A stretch of DNA of 58,115 bases, taken from the NCBI RefSeq assembly GCF_016862075.1, contig NZ_BOMG01000093.1, forward strand, positions 1-58,115, given 5' to 3'. Shown here piece after piece: positions 33,307-41,926 of the stretch. Under the pieces are notes generated by a model, which was given only the letters and a program-made list of their open reading frames with translations, had not been told where the DNA came from and made no database searches. Source of the stretch: Actinoplanes couchii (lineage in GTDB: Bacteria; Actinomycetota; Actinomycetes; Mycobacteriales; Micromonosporaceae). Within the stretch, counting starts at the first letter, position 1. Every line of letters starts with the position of its first letter. The position numbers and the translations under genes were made by a program.

Positions 33307-34370
33307 GCCGGCGCCCCGCTCCGCGGTCGTGCCGGTGCCCCGCTCCGCGGTCGTGCCGGCGCTCCGCTGCGCCGCTGCCGGTGCCAGGTCACCTGCCGCC
33401 GGAGCCCCTCGTCCAGGCCGGTGCCCGCGGTCCAGCCGAGCAGGGCGGTGGCCCGTGCGGTGCCGGCCCAGGTCCGGTGCACGTCGCCGGGCGCCGGGTC
33501 CTTCGCCACCGTCGGTGGTGCGGTGCCGGTCAGCGTGGTGATCCGGTCCAGAGCGTCGCGCAGCGTGGTGCTCTCCGGGTTCCCGACGTTGATGATCGTG
33601 CCATCGGGCAGCGCAGTGGTGGCGGCCCGGATCGTCGCGTCCACCACGTCGCCCACGTAGGTGAAGGACCGGCTCTGCCCGCCGTCGCCGTAGAGCGGAG
33701 CCGGCGTCCCGTCCAGCGCCGCCTCGATGAACCGGTGGAACGCCATGTCGGGTCGTTGCCGCGGGCCGTAGACCGAGAAGTACCGCAGGATCACCGTGTT
33801 GCCGGCCGCGGCGACGAGCTGCTCGGCCTCGGCTTTCGACCGCGCGTAGGGGCTGCGCGGATCGACCGGGTCGTCCTCGGTGCAGGGCCGGGTGGCGTCC
33901 CCGTAGACCGACGAGCTGGACGCCAGCACGAACCGGGGCCGGGTCGACGCGCAGGCTTCCAGCAGCCGCCGGGTAGCCACCACGTTGTCGCGGTGCGCGT
34001 CGGCCGCACCGGGCCCCCACGAGCTGCGCACCCCGGGCCGCCCCGCCAGATGCAGAACGACGTCAGCGTCGGCAAGTGCACCGAGATCATCGACGGCCAG
34101 GTCACAGACCGCCCACTCCCCCGCCCCGGCCCGTCGAGGGCTTGCGACAGCACCCGGCACCCCGGCCGGGTGGGGATTTGCGACAGCGCCCGGCATCCCG
34201 GCCGGGTGGGGATTTGCGAGAGCACCCGGCACCCCGGCCGGGTGGGGGCTTGCGGGAGCGCGCGGCATCCCGGCCACGTCGACCGCCACGACGTCGTGGC
34301 CCGCTCGCGCGAGGGCGTCGACGAGATGGCTGCCGATGAAGCCCGCAGCTCCGGTGACCACAACCCGCAC
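33303..34370 (-). CDS. NAD-dependent sugar epimerase/dehydratase with repeat insertion
   Basis: 355 residues. Extended SDR fold: GAAGFIGSHL (glycine motif), the active-site Ser in SSSSVYGD and YARSK (Tyr/Lys). It should interconvert a nucleotide sugar, UDP-glucose type, for the transferases downstream. Between the second and third strands, residues about 36-80 consist of four 12-residue units (like ANPHPAGMPGAV), encoded by 36-bp repeats. The C-terminus ends in RPRSGAPA repeats from a 24-bp array (33307-33378). First gene of the operon. Confidence 0.87.
   Translation of the reverse strand: MRVVVTGAAGFIGSHLVDALARAGHDVVAVDVAGMPRAPASPHPAGVPGALANPHPAGMPGAVANPHPAGVPGAVASPRRAGAGEWAVCDLAVDDLGALADADVVLHLAGRPGVRSSWGPGAADAHRDNVVATRRLLEACASTRPRFVLASSSSVYGDATRPCTEDDPVDPRSPYARSKAEAEQLVAAAGNTVILRYFSVYGPRQRPDMAFHRFIEAALDGTPAPLYGDGGQSRSFTYVGDVVDATIRAATTALPDGTIINVGNPESTTLRDALDRITTLTGTAPPTVAKDPAPGDVHRTWAGTARATALLGWTAGTGLDEGLRRQVTWHRQRRSGAPARPRSGAPARPRSGAPA
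34137..34284 (-). repeat. 36-bp in-frame tandem repeats inside the epimerase
   Basis: About three and a half units, each encoding 12 residues with the core PHPAG(V/M)PGA. The units differ by a few bases. The frame is kept in every copy. Confidence 0.88.
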
Positions 34371-34390
34371 AGCCGGACTCTAACCGACCA

Positions 34391-35491
34391 TCAGCCCTCT
34401 TCCACCTGTGGCACCACCTGTGGAACTGCCTGCGGCACCGCCGACCCCGGCCACAGCTGACCCGCCGTCGACAGGAGAGCGGCACAGCACATCGCCGAGA
34501 TCGCGATGATCCCCACGGCCAGCGGGGCGGCGAGCTGACTGGCCAGCGGGTACATGTAGTCGACCGCCATCAGCACCCGCCCGGGCACCCCCGCCGAGTC
34601 GATGATCGCATCCAGGTCGGGGACCATGCTGAGCACGCTGTCCACGCTGTTGGCCGCGCAGGCAGCCAGCCCCGGCAGGCCGATCAGCAGGATCAGTCGT
34701 CGCGTCGACCACGGTGTCCGGGCGATCCGGTGGGTCGCCGCGGTCATCAGCTGCCATGTCACGACCAGCCCGATCGCGAACCCGGCGATCGCGCCGGCCG
34801 GCACCCCGCCCGGCTCGACCGGGAAGGCCCCGATCTCCACCGCGGTCCGGTCGCCGACGCCGGCCACCCGGATCAGCACGCCGCCCCGCTGGGCCCAGAA
34901 GACCTGGTCGGTCTCCGCACCGGACGGGGACGGGCGCAGCTCACCGGTCGTCCAGCCCGCGGCGGCGAGGCTCCGGTGGGCGTCGGTCACTACGGCCGGG
35001 CCCGCGGCGACCCCGTCGTAGAACCGGGTCTCCCCGAACGGCGCCGGGAAGGAGCCGCTCCAGCCCTCGAGACCGAAGGTCTGGAACACGCCGGCCGCCT
35101 GGTAGGTGATCGACGTGTCGAGAAGGCCGTCGCCCAACGCTCCGTCGACGGACGTCGGCGCCTGCCCGGCCAGGGTGTCACTGAGGACGGCCAGATCCGG
35201 TTTCTGCGGGTCGGCGGCGGCCCACACCGCGAGCGCCCCGCCCCCGCCGAGCACCAGGGCCACCCAGACCGCCACCAGCACGGTCGCGATCGCGCCGGTC
35301 CAGTGCGCCGGGACGAACCGATACTTCAAACCCATCAACAGCAGGTACGCCACCTCGCCCCGGGACGGCCGGGTCTGCCCCGGCCCGGCCGAGTCCAGCA
35401 GGGTCGTGAGGATCTCCAGCCCGCGCTCGCGCCGGTAGAACGCGGGATAGGCCCACAGCCAGCGACGGTAGGAACGCTCCAGCTCAGGCAT
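34391..35491 (-). CDS. Membrane protein paired with a PadR regulator
   Basis: 366 residues. An N-terminal amphipathic part with RRERGLEILTTLLD (an HAAS-like signalling segment common in PadR partners), a membrane helix near 65-88, a large extracytoplasmic loop, then four helices near 225-250, 265-285, 305-325 and 330-350. Its ATG overlaps the PadR stop by 8 bases, so the two are co-expressed. PadR/HAAS pairs are thought to sense membrane stress or signals, but no ligand is known here. Confidence 0.83.
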   Translation of the reverse strand: MPELERSYRRWLWAYPAFYRRERGLEILTTLLDSAGPGQTRPSRGEVAYLLLMGLKYRFVPAHWTGAIATVLVAVWVALVLGGGGALAVWAAADPQKPDLAVLSDTLAGQAPTSVDGALGDGLLDTSITYQAAGVFQTFGLEGWSGSFPAPFGETRFYDGVAAGPAVVTDAHRSLAAAGWTTGELRPSPSGAETDQVFWAQRGGVLIRVAGVGDRTAVEIGAFPVEPGGVPAGAIAGFAIGLVVTWQLMTAATHRIARTPWSTRRLILLIGLPGLAACAANSVDSVLSMVPDLDAIIDSAGVPGRVLMAVDYMYPLASQLAAPLAVGIIAISAMCCAALLSTAGQLWPGSAVPQAVPQVVPQVEEG

Positions 35492-35825
35492 GCTGAACTC
35501 CCCCGATGAAGCCGAACGCCTCGCGGAGCCGGCCGGAGGCCACCCGCGCGTTCGACTGGAGACGCTCCACCGCGGCTTCGAGTGCCGCCCGGCCGTCGTC
35601 GGACAGCACGTAGTAACGGCGCAACCGGCCGGCCACGGCCTCCTCCCGGTCCACCGTGATCAGGCCTTCGGCGGTCAACCGATCCAAGGCCGCGTACAGC
35701 GTGCCGGCCTTGAGTTTGACCCGCCCGCCGGACAGCTCCTCGACCGCCTGCATGATCCCGTAGCCGTGCAACGGGGTGCGCACCAGCGCGGTGAGGACGA
35801 AGAACGTCGGTTCCTGCATCGCCAT
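35484..35825 (-). CDS. PadR-family transcriptional regulator
   Basis: 113 residues. The compact winged helix (MAMQEPTFFVLTALVRTPLH then GYGIMQAV, and KAGTLYAALDRLTAEGLI) matches the PadR-s2 group, which acts as repressor dimers. It begins at the ATG where the family normally starts. It is divergent from the zinc dehydrogenase, so the 82-base gap (with TATAGACCATCTGTATATGC, about 35834-35853, a possible operator) may serve both. Confidence 0.9.
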   Translation of the reverse strand: MAMQEPTFFVLTALVRTPLHGYGIMQAVEELSGGRVKLKAGTLYAALDRLTAEGLITVDREEAVAGRLRRYYVLSDDGRAALEAAVERLQSNARVASGRLREAFGFIGGVQHA

Positions 35826-35907
35826 GACCGGAACTATAGACCATCTGTATATGCAACCGATCTGCCGGTGGAAAACGAAGGGGACGACGAGATGGCAGGA
35901 TGGGTCC

Positions 35908-37035
35908 GTGCGCGCCGTGATCTTCGACAGCATCCGTTCGGAACCCCGGGTCAGGGAGGTGCCCGAGCCGATCGCGCCGGACGACGGTGTGGTGGTCCGG
36001 GTGATGGCCACCGGCATGTGCCGCAGCGACTGGCACGCCTGGGCGGGCCACGACGAGATCACCCTGCCGCACGTCCCGGGGCACGAGCTGGCCGGTGTGA
36101 TCTCCGCGGTCGGCCCGGCGGTCACCCGCTGGCGGCCCGGTGACCGGGTGACCGTGCCGTTCGTCTGCGGCTGCGGCCGGTGCGCGTGGTGCCGCAGCGG
36201 GCAGGCCCAGGTCTGCCCCGACCAGCAGCAGCCCGGGTTCACGCACTGGGGTTCGTTCGCCGGGTCGGTGGCGCTGCACGCCGCCGACACCAACCTGGTC
36301 GCGCTGCCGCCGGCCGTCGACTTCGCCGCGGCGGCCGCGCTGGGCTGCCGGTTCGCCACCGCGTACCGGGCGCTCGCCGGCCGGGCCCGGGTCACCGCGG
36401 GCGAGTGGGTGACGGTGATCGGCGCGGGCGGGGTGGGCCTGAGCGCGGTGATGATCGCCCGCGCCCTGGGCGCCCGGGTGATCGCCGTCGACCGGCACCC
36501 GGCGGCTCTCGCGGTGGCCGCCGAACTCGGAGCAGATCAAACCCTACTTGCCGCCGGTACGAATACCGGCGGCACAGACACCCGCGGCACAGACACCCGC
36601 GGTCCGGACACCGGCGGTTCGAGCACCCGCGGTCCGGACACCGGCTGCACGGATATTCCGGCCGCCGTCGCCGAACTCACCGGCGGCGGCAGCCACGTGT
36701 CGGTGGACGCGGTCGGCAGCGAGCAGACCTGCGCCGACGCGATCCTCAGCCTGCGCCGCCGGGGCCGGCACGTGCAGATCGGGCTGTTGCCGCCGGTCGA
36801 CGGCCACCCGCGGGTGCCGATGGCCCGGGTGATCGGCTGGGAGCTGGACGTGCTGGGCAGCCACGGCATGGCCGCGGTGGACTATCCGGAGATGATGGCG
36901 CTGATCGAACAGGGCCGGCTGGAACCGCAGCGGCTGATCGAGCGGACCATCGGCCTGGCCGAGGCGGCGGCCCTGCTGCCCGGGTTCGATCAGGCGACCG
37001 TGGCGGGCATGACGATGGTCGATCCCGCGCGCTGA
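35908..37035 (+). CDS. Zinc-dependent alcohol dehydrogenase with repeat insertion
   Basis: 375 residues. Catalytic zinc motifs GMCRSD and GHE, structural zinc set CGCGRCAWCRSGQAQVC, and nucleotide motif VIGAGGVGLSA. Residues about 215-245 are five-residue units (TGGTD, TRGTD, TRGPD) encoded by a 15-bp tandem repeat in frame, inserted between strands of the Rossmann half. The enzyme may tolerate this surface loop. AGGA lies seven bases before the GTG. Confidence 0.88.
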   Translation: MRAVIFDSIRSEPRVREVPEPIAPDDGVVVRVMATGMCRSDWHAWAGHDEITLPHVPGHELAGVISAVGPAVTRWRPGDRVTVPFVCGCGRCAWCRSGQAQVCPDQQQPGFTHWGSFAGSVALHAADTNLVALPPAVDFAAAAALGCRFATAYRALAGRARVTAGEWVTVIGAGGVGLSAVMIARALGARVIAVDRHPAALAVAAELGADQTLLAAGTNTGGTDTRGTDTRGPDTGGSSTRGPDTGCTDIPAAVAELTGGGSHVSVDAVGSEQTCADAILSLRRRGRHVQIGLLPPVDGHPRVPMARVIGWELDVLGSHGMAAVDYPEMMALIEQGRLEPQRLIERTIGLAEAAALLPGFDQATVAGMTMVDPAR

Positions 37036-37114
37036 CGCCGCGGGCCGGTGACGGTTGGGTTCCACCGACGCTGGGTGTCGGACTTTTCACAGCCTGGTGT
37101 CGTAAGGTCGGGCG

Positions 37115-37825
37115 GTGCCCGATTCCGTGACGAGCCGCACCAGCGCGGCCACCAGACCACCACGTAAGACCCCGAGCGGCCCGCCGCTCAAGACGAAGGC
37201 CGAGAAACGCGCCGAGGCCAAGGCGGCCAAGGCCCGTGCCCGCGTGCTGGCGAAACGCCGTCAGACGCTGACCGTGCTGGGTGCGGCGGCGGTGGTGCTG
37301 GCTCTCGTCGTCGGGCTGGTCTACTGGATCGGCAACACGTCGGCGGATCCGGCCACCGTCGCCTCCTCCGCGACGCCGACCGTGGCGGCCACCGCCGAGC
37401 CCGCCGCCGAGGGCACCGCGTCGAAACCGTTCCCGCCGGTTCCGGAGGGCGCTGACCCGGCGCTGAGCACCAAACCGGCCGCGACCGCGGGCAAGGGCAC
37501 CGTCTCCGCGCTGAAGACGACGACTGTCATCGAGGGCAAGGGCGCGGCGGTCGAGTCCGGTCAGACGATCGAGGTCAACTACGTCGGTGTGACGTATGCC
37601 GACGGCAAGGAGTTCGACTCGTCGTGGAGCCGCTCCGAGGCGTTCAGCTTCGCGATCGGCGCCGGCAACGTCATCCAGGGCTGGGACAAGGGCCTGCTCG
37701 GCGTCAAGGTCGGCTCCCGGGTCACCCTGGACATCCCGGCCGACCAGGCCTATGGCGAGAGCCCGTCCGGTGGCCAGCCGGCCGGCGCGCTCCGCTTCGT
37801 CGTCGACGTCCTGTCCGCCTCCTGA
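37115..37825 (+). CDS. Membrane-anchored FKBP-type peptidyl-prolyl isomerase
   Basis: 236 residues. A Lys/Arg/Ala-rich cytosolic N-terminus (about 20-49) precedes one membrane helix (about 52-73), then an Ala/Thr/Pro-rich linker and the FKBP domain (about 130-236). VNYVGVTYADGKEFDSSW and VIQGWDKGLLGVKVGSRV contain the active-site aromatic and acidic residues. It should speed proline isomerisation of secreted proteins outside the membrane. Confidence 0.92.
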   Translation: MPDSVTSRTSAATRPPRKTPSGPPLKTKAEKRAEAKAAKARARVLAKRRQTLTVLGAAAVVLALVVGLVYWIGNTSADPATVASSATPTVAATAEPAAEGTASKPFPPVPEGADPALSTKPAATAGKGTVSALKTTTVIEGKGAAVESGQTIEVNYVGVTYADGKEFDSSWSRSEAFSFAIGAGNVIQGWDKGLLGVKVGSRVTLDIPADQAYGESPSGGQPAGALRFVVDVLSAS

Positions 37826-37833
37826 CCCCACCC

Positions 37834-37869
37834 ATGGGTCACTCCGGCACACCCGCCGGGGTGACCCAT
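37834..37869 (+). terminator. Hairpin terminator after the FKBP gene
   Basis: atgggtcac pairs with gtgacccat around an inner ccgg/ccgg stem, directly after the stop. It lies between convergent genes and may work in both directions. Confidence 0.75.
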
Positions 37870-37931
37870 GCTCCGTTTGCCGGGGTGCTGGTTCACGATG
37901 AGCGGCGACGACAGGACGGTCCGGCGGGCGG

Positions 37932-40403
37932 TTACTCCTTGATGCCCATGTGTTCGATCGGTGGGACGCGCAGCAGGCGGGCGACCGGCAGGATCGTGGT
38001 GGCCAGCGCCAGGACCGCGGTTCCGCCGAGAACGGTGACATAACCCAGCGGCGGCACGTACGGCACGAAGCTCCCGGTCAGCGCCCGCACCACACTGCTC
38101 AGGGTGAGGGCCGCGATCACGCCGCCGAGCAGGACGGCCGTACCGAGCAGTCCCAGCTGTTCCGCGTTGATCATGCGTTTGACCTGGCGGCTGGTGACCC
38201 CGGTGAGCCGCAGCACGGCGAGTTCCCGGCGCCGGGCCAGGGCCGCCATCACCATCGTGTTGGCCGCCGCGACCGCCGTGTACCCGACCATCACCGCGAT
38301 CAGCAGCCGGTTCAGCCAGGCGCTGAGGGCCAGGTCCCGGGCCAGGCCACCGGTCAGGGCGGCGCTGTCGACCACGGTGGCGCGGTGCTCGGCGGCCACC
38401 TCCGCCAGCGCGGCGTCGGCCGACGGCGGGGCGCTGACCAGGATCTCGTCGTCGAGGCCGGTGCCGGTGTGGCCGAGGACCGCGGTGCGGGGCAGGACGA
38501 TGTCACCGAACGCGAGCCCGTTGCGGTAGACGGCGACGACCCGCAGCTCGAGCGGGGTGCCGTCACCGAGCCGGACAGGGACGTTCTGCCCGAGCTCCCA
38601 GCCGAAGGTGGACGCCTGGGTTTCGGAGATCGCCATCGTGCCGTCGCCGAGGGCGGCCAGGTCACCGGACGTGACACCGAGGTCGAGGGTCTGGTCCAGG
38701 CCGGCCGGGTCCACGGCACGGGCGCCGAAGACCTCGCCGTCGCCCATCAGGGGCAGGACGACGCTGGTGTGCCGGACGGGGGTGGCCGCCCGTACGCCGG
38801 GAACCGCTCGAACCGCGGCGATCGCCGCGTCGGACAGCCCGTCGGCCGGGACCAGCGCCCGTGTCGCGAGAAGTCCGTCCCGGCTCTGCGCGACCGCCTG
38901 ACGCTCCAGGTTGTTCTGCAGGAACCAGACCGAGCCGCCGAAGCCGACCGCGAGCACCAGGCAGGTGAGCACGGTGGCGGTGCCGCGGGCGTTGGCCCGC
39001 AGGTTGGCGGCGGCCAGGTAGCCGCTGGCGCCGAAGATCGCCCGCAACGGGCCGGCCAGCAGCCGGGCGGCGGCGGTGTTGATCCAGGGGGCGAGCAGCC
39101 CGACGGCGAGGACGAACAGGTAGAGCATGCCGAGGGCGGCGCCGAGCGCGGTCTGCCCGCTGCCGGAGACCGCGGCGGCGGCCGTCGCACCGGCGGCGAC
39201 CAGCGCGATCAGGCCGCTGATCAGGCGGACCTTCCCGGCGGTGCCGGGTTCGACGGCGGCCTCACCGAGGGCTTCGGCGGGGCGGATGCCGGTGACCCGG
39301 CGGGCGGCGAGGAGCCCGGCGAGGACGGCCGAGATCACGATGGTCGCGGCGGCGGCCGGGGCGGCGACGGCGCCGGGCAGCATCGGGAAGCCCTCGGGCA
39401 GGAACCCGCGCCCGGTCAGTTCGCCGGTCAGCCAGTGCGCGGCGGCCAGGCCGGCGGGCACCCCGAGCGCCGCGGCGATCACGCCGACCAGCGCGGACTC
39501 CGCCATGATCATGCGGCGGACCTGGCCGGGGGTGGCGGCGACGGCCCGGACCAGGGCCAGGTCGCGGCGGCGGTGCCGGACGCTGAGGCCGATGGTCGCG
39601 GCGACCACGAACACGATCAGCATGATCACGTAGCCGCCGAACGAGGCGCCGACCTGGACCAGCAGGGTGGCGGCGGACCGGTCCGCTGATCGTTCGGCGA
39701 CACCACTCTGCGCGCCGGTGAGCACCGCGACGTCCTTCCCGGCGATCTTCTGGATCCGGGTCTGCAGGGCGGCGACGTCGGTGCCGGGCGCGGCGAGCAC
39801 GCCGATGGCGGTGACCGTGCCGGAACGCGGGTTGACGGCGGCGGCGTGGGCGTCGCTGAAGAAGGCCACCCGCGGCCCGTCGACCAGACCACTGACGGTG
39901 TACGTCCGCAGCGTCCCGCCGACCACCAGGTCCACCGGCCCGCCGAGCGGTGCGACCCCGCTGTTCACCACCACCTGACGGTCTCCGGCCGGGGCTTTTC
40001 CGGACACCAGCTGGTACGGGGTGAGCACCGCGCTCCCCCAGCCCCGCGCCGTGACCGGTCCACCGTCGGCGCCGGTGACGGTGATGTCGTCGTCCACGGC
40101 GATACCGGCGACCCCGTCCACGCCGAGGATCTTCCCGGTCAGCGCGACCGGAACCGTGCCCTCCGGCAACGCGACCGTGCTGGTGTGGGTGTCCCCGAAC
40201 TCCCTGCTGACGAACGTGGTGTCCGGCCGGGCCACCACGAGATCGGCGGCGGCGTACCGCACCGGTTCCGGGGTGTAACGCAGTCCGGATTCGATCAGGG
40301 TGCCCATCGCGGTCAGGATCAGCGCCCCGAGGGCGAGCGCCAGCAGCGTCGCGATCGACGAGCCGGGCCGGTGGCGCAGCATGCGGGCGGCGAGCGCGGT
40401 CAT
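37932..40403 (-). CDS. FtsX/MacB-type ABC transporter permease
   Basis: 823 residues. Signal-anchor helix near 17-40, large extracytoplasmic domain, then groups of helices: about 268-290, 320-345, 370-395, 425-445, 455-475 and 510-530, a second extracytoplasmic domain, and three C-terminal helices. VRHRRRDLALVRAVAATPGQVRRMI and RRRELAVLRLTGVTSRQVKRMI (each given by its core) are the two coupling segments of duplicated FtsX domains. With the ATPase encoded upstream it forms an exporter, probably for a peptide antibiotic or lipid. Start overlaps the ATPase stop (ATGA). Confidence 0.9.
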   Translation of the reverse strand: MTALAARMLRHRPGSSIATLLALALGALILTAMGTLIESGLRYTPEPVRYAAADLVVARPDTTFVSREFGDTHTSTVALPEGTVPVALTGKILGVDGVAGIAVDDDITVTGADGGPVTARGWGSAVLTPYQLVSGKAPAGDRQVVVNSGVAPLGGPVDLVVGGTLRTYTVSGLVDGPRVAFFSDAHAAAVNPRSGTVTAIGVLAAPGTDVAALQTRIQKIAGKDVAVLTGAQSGVAERSADRSAATLLVQVGASFGGYVIMLIVFVVAATIGLSVRHRRRDLALVRAVAATPGQVRRMIMAESALVGVIAAALGVPAGLAAAHWLTGELTGRGFLPEGFPMLPGAVAAPAAAATIVISAVLAGLLAARRVTGIRPAEALGEAAVEPGTAGKVRLISGLIALVAAGATAAAAVSGSGQTALGAALGMLYLFVLAVGLLAPWINTAAARLLAGPLRAIFGASGYLAAANLRANARGTATVLTCLVLAVGFGGSVWFLQNNLERQAVAQSRDGLLATRALVPADGLSDAAIAAVRAVPGVRAATPVRHTSVVLPLMGDGEVFGARAVDPAGLDQTLDLGVTSGDLAALGDGTMAISETQASTFGWELGQNVPVRLGDGTPLELRVVAVYRNGLAFGDIVLPRTAVLGHTGTGLDDEILVSAPPSADAALAEVAAEHRATVVDSAALTGGLARDLALSAWLNRLLIAVMVGYTAVAAANTMVMAALARRRELAVLRLTGVTSRQVKRMINAEQLGLLGTAVLLGGVIAALTLSSVVRALTGSFVPYVPPLGYVTVLGGTAVLALATTILPVARLLRVPPIEHMGIKE

Positions 40404-41167
40404 CGGGTCGCTCCCGCCGGGTCGGCCGGGCGGCGGCCGAGGGCGGCCAGGTGCTCGGCGATGCGGGCGGCGCCCGGCTGCGGCATGTCGTGCACGATGT
40501 GGCCGTCGGCGAGGACCATGACCCGGTCGGCGTACGACGCGGCCACCGGATCGTGGGTGACCATGACGACGGTCTGACCGTGCTCGTCGACGATGCCGCG
40601 CAGCAGGATGAGGACCTCGGCGGCGGTGTTGGTGTCGAGCGCGCCGGTCGGCTCGTCGCAGAAGATGACCTCCGGCCGGGCGGCCAGGGCGCGGGCGATG
40701 GCGACCCGCTGCTGCTGCCCGCCGGAGAGCGCGGCCGGCCGATGCCGCAGCCGCTGTCCGAGGCCGACCCGGTCGACGACCGCGCTGATCCACTGCCGGT
40801 CCGGGCGTGCCCCGGCGAGTTTCAGCGGCAGGAGGATGTTCTCCTCGACGGTGAGCGCGCCGATCAGGTTGAACGCCTGGAAGACGAAGCCGATCCGGCC
40901 GCGCCGCAGCTCGGTCAGTTTCGTCTCGGACAGCGTCGACAGTTCGGTCCCACCGATCCAGACGCTGCCCTCGGTGGGCCGGTCCAGCCCGGCGGCGGCC
41001 TGCAGCAGGGTGCTCTTGCCGGAGCCGGACGGTCCCATGATCGCGGTGAAGGTGCCGCGGTGGAACGTGGCGCCGACTCCGGCTAGAGCCCTCACCGGTT
41101 CGCCGTCGGCCTGGTAGACACGGGTGAGCCCGTGCACTCGGACCGCGGGTTCGCTCTGGACGGACAT
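40400..41167 (-). CDS. ABC transporter ATP-binding protein (MacB/LolD type)
   Basis: 255 residues. Walker A GPSGSGKST (about 45-53), Q loop FVFQAFN, signature LSGGQQQRVAIARAL, Walker B VIFCDEPTGALD and H loop VTHD. It drives the FtsX-type permease. A separate 105-base gap from the response regulator suggests its own promoter, a place for control by that regulator. Confidence 0.95.
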   Translation of the reverse strand: MSVQSEPAVRVHGLTRVYQADGEPVRALAGVGATFHRGTFTAIMGPSGSGKSTLLQAAAGLDRPTEGSVWIGGTELSTLSETKLTELRRGRIGFVFQAFNLIGALTVEENILLPLKLAGARPDRQWISAVVDRVGLGQRLRHRPAALSGGQQQRVAIARALAARPEVIFCDEPTGALDTNTAAEVLILLRGIVDEHGQTVVMVTHDPVAASYADRVMVLADGHIVHDMPQPGAARIAEHLAALGRRPADPAGATR

Positions 41168-41272
41168 CTCTCGACCTCTCCGCTGTGGATGCTCTTCGTG
41201 CTGGGAGAGAGTCTTCTGTCCGGAGGGATCAGGCGGAATGAAGCGTGCTACCCGACGGGGGTACAGCCAGCA

Positions 41273-41926
41273 CTACTTCCGCTGGTCGTTGAGGTAGTGC
41301 AGGACGGCGGTGACCCGGCGGTCGGCGCGGTCGTCCGGGGACAGCCCGAGCTTGGCGAAGATGCTGCGGATGTGTTTGTGCACGGCCCCGTCGGTGACGA
41401 ACAGCTTCTCGGCGATCGCCGCGTTGCCCAGCCCTTCGGCCATCAGGCCGAGCACGTCGCGTTCCCGGGCGCTGAGCCGGCTGACCGGGCTGTCCGGGCG
41501 GGACCGGGACAGCAGCTGGCCGACCACCTCGGGGTCGACGGCGGTGCCGCCGTCGGCGACCCGGTGCAGGGCGGTGAGGAACTCGTCGACCCGGCCGACC
41601 CGCTCCTTCAGCATGTAACCCAGGCCGCTCGACCCGTGCGCCAGCAGATCGGTGGCGAAGGCCTGCTCGACGTAGGCGGACAGCACCAGCACGGCCAGCT
41701 TCGGCTGCCGTTTGCGGGCCTCGACGGCGGCGACGATGCCCTCGTCGGTGTGGGTCGGTGGCATCCGGACGTCGACGATCGCCACGTCCGGCTGGTACTG
41801 ATCGATCGCGGACAGGAACGGGCCCGGCGAATCGGTGGTGGCCACCACGTCCAGCCCCTCGGCCCGTAACAGCATGGCCAGACCCTCGCGCAGCAGGGCG
41901 TCGTCCTCGGCGATCACGATCCGCAC
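41273..41926 (-). CDS. NarL-family response regulator
   Basis: 217 residues. Receiver domain with AEDDAL, phospho-accepting Asp in VAIVDVRMPP (about 52) and Lys in YMLKERVG; LuxR-type helix-turn-helix near 150-210 (LSARERDVLGLMAEGLGNAAIAEKLF, given in part). Overlaps the histidine kinase gene by 13 bases. Probably controls the ABC exporter downstream (inference). Confidence 0.93.
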   Translation of the reverse strand: MRIVIAEDDALLREGLAMLLRAEGLDVVATTDSPGPFLSAIDQYQPDVAIVDVRMPPTHTDEGIVAAVEARKRQPKLAVLVLSAYVEQAFATDLLAHGSSGLGYMLKERVGRVDEFLTALHRVADGGTAVDPEVVGQLLSRSRPDSPVSRLSARERDVLGLMAEGLGNAAIAEKLFVTDGAVHKHIRSIFAKLGLSPDDRADRRVTAVLHYLNDQRK

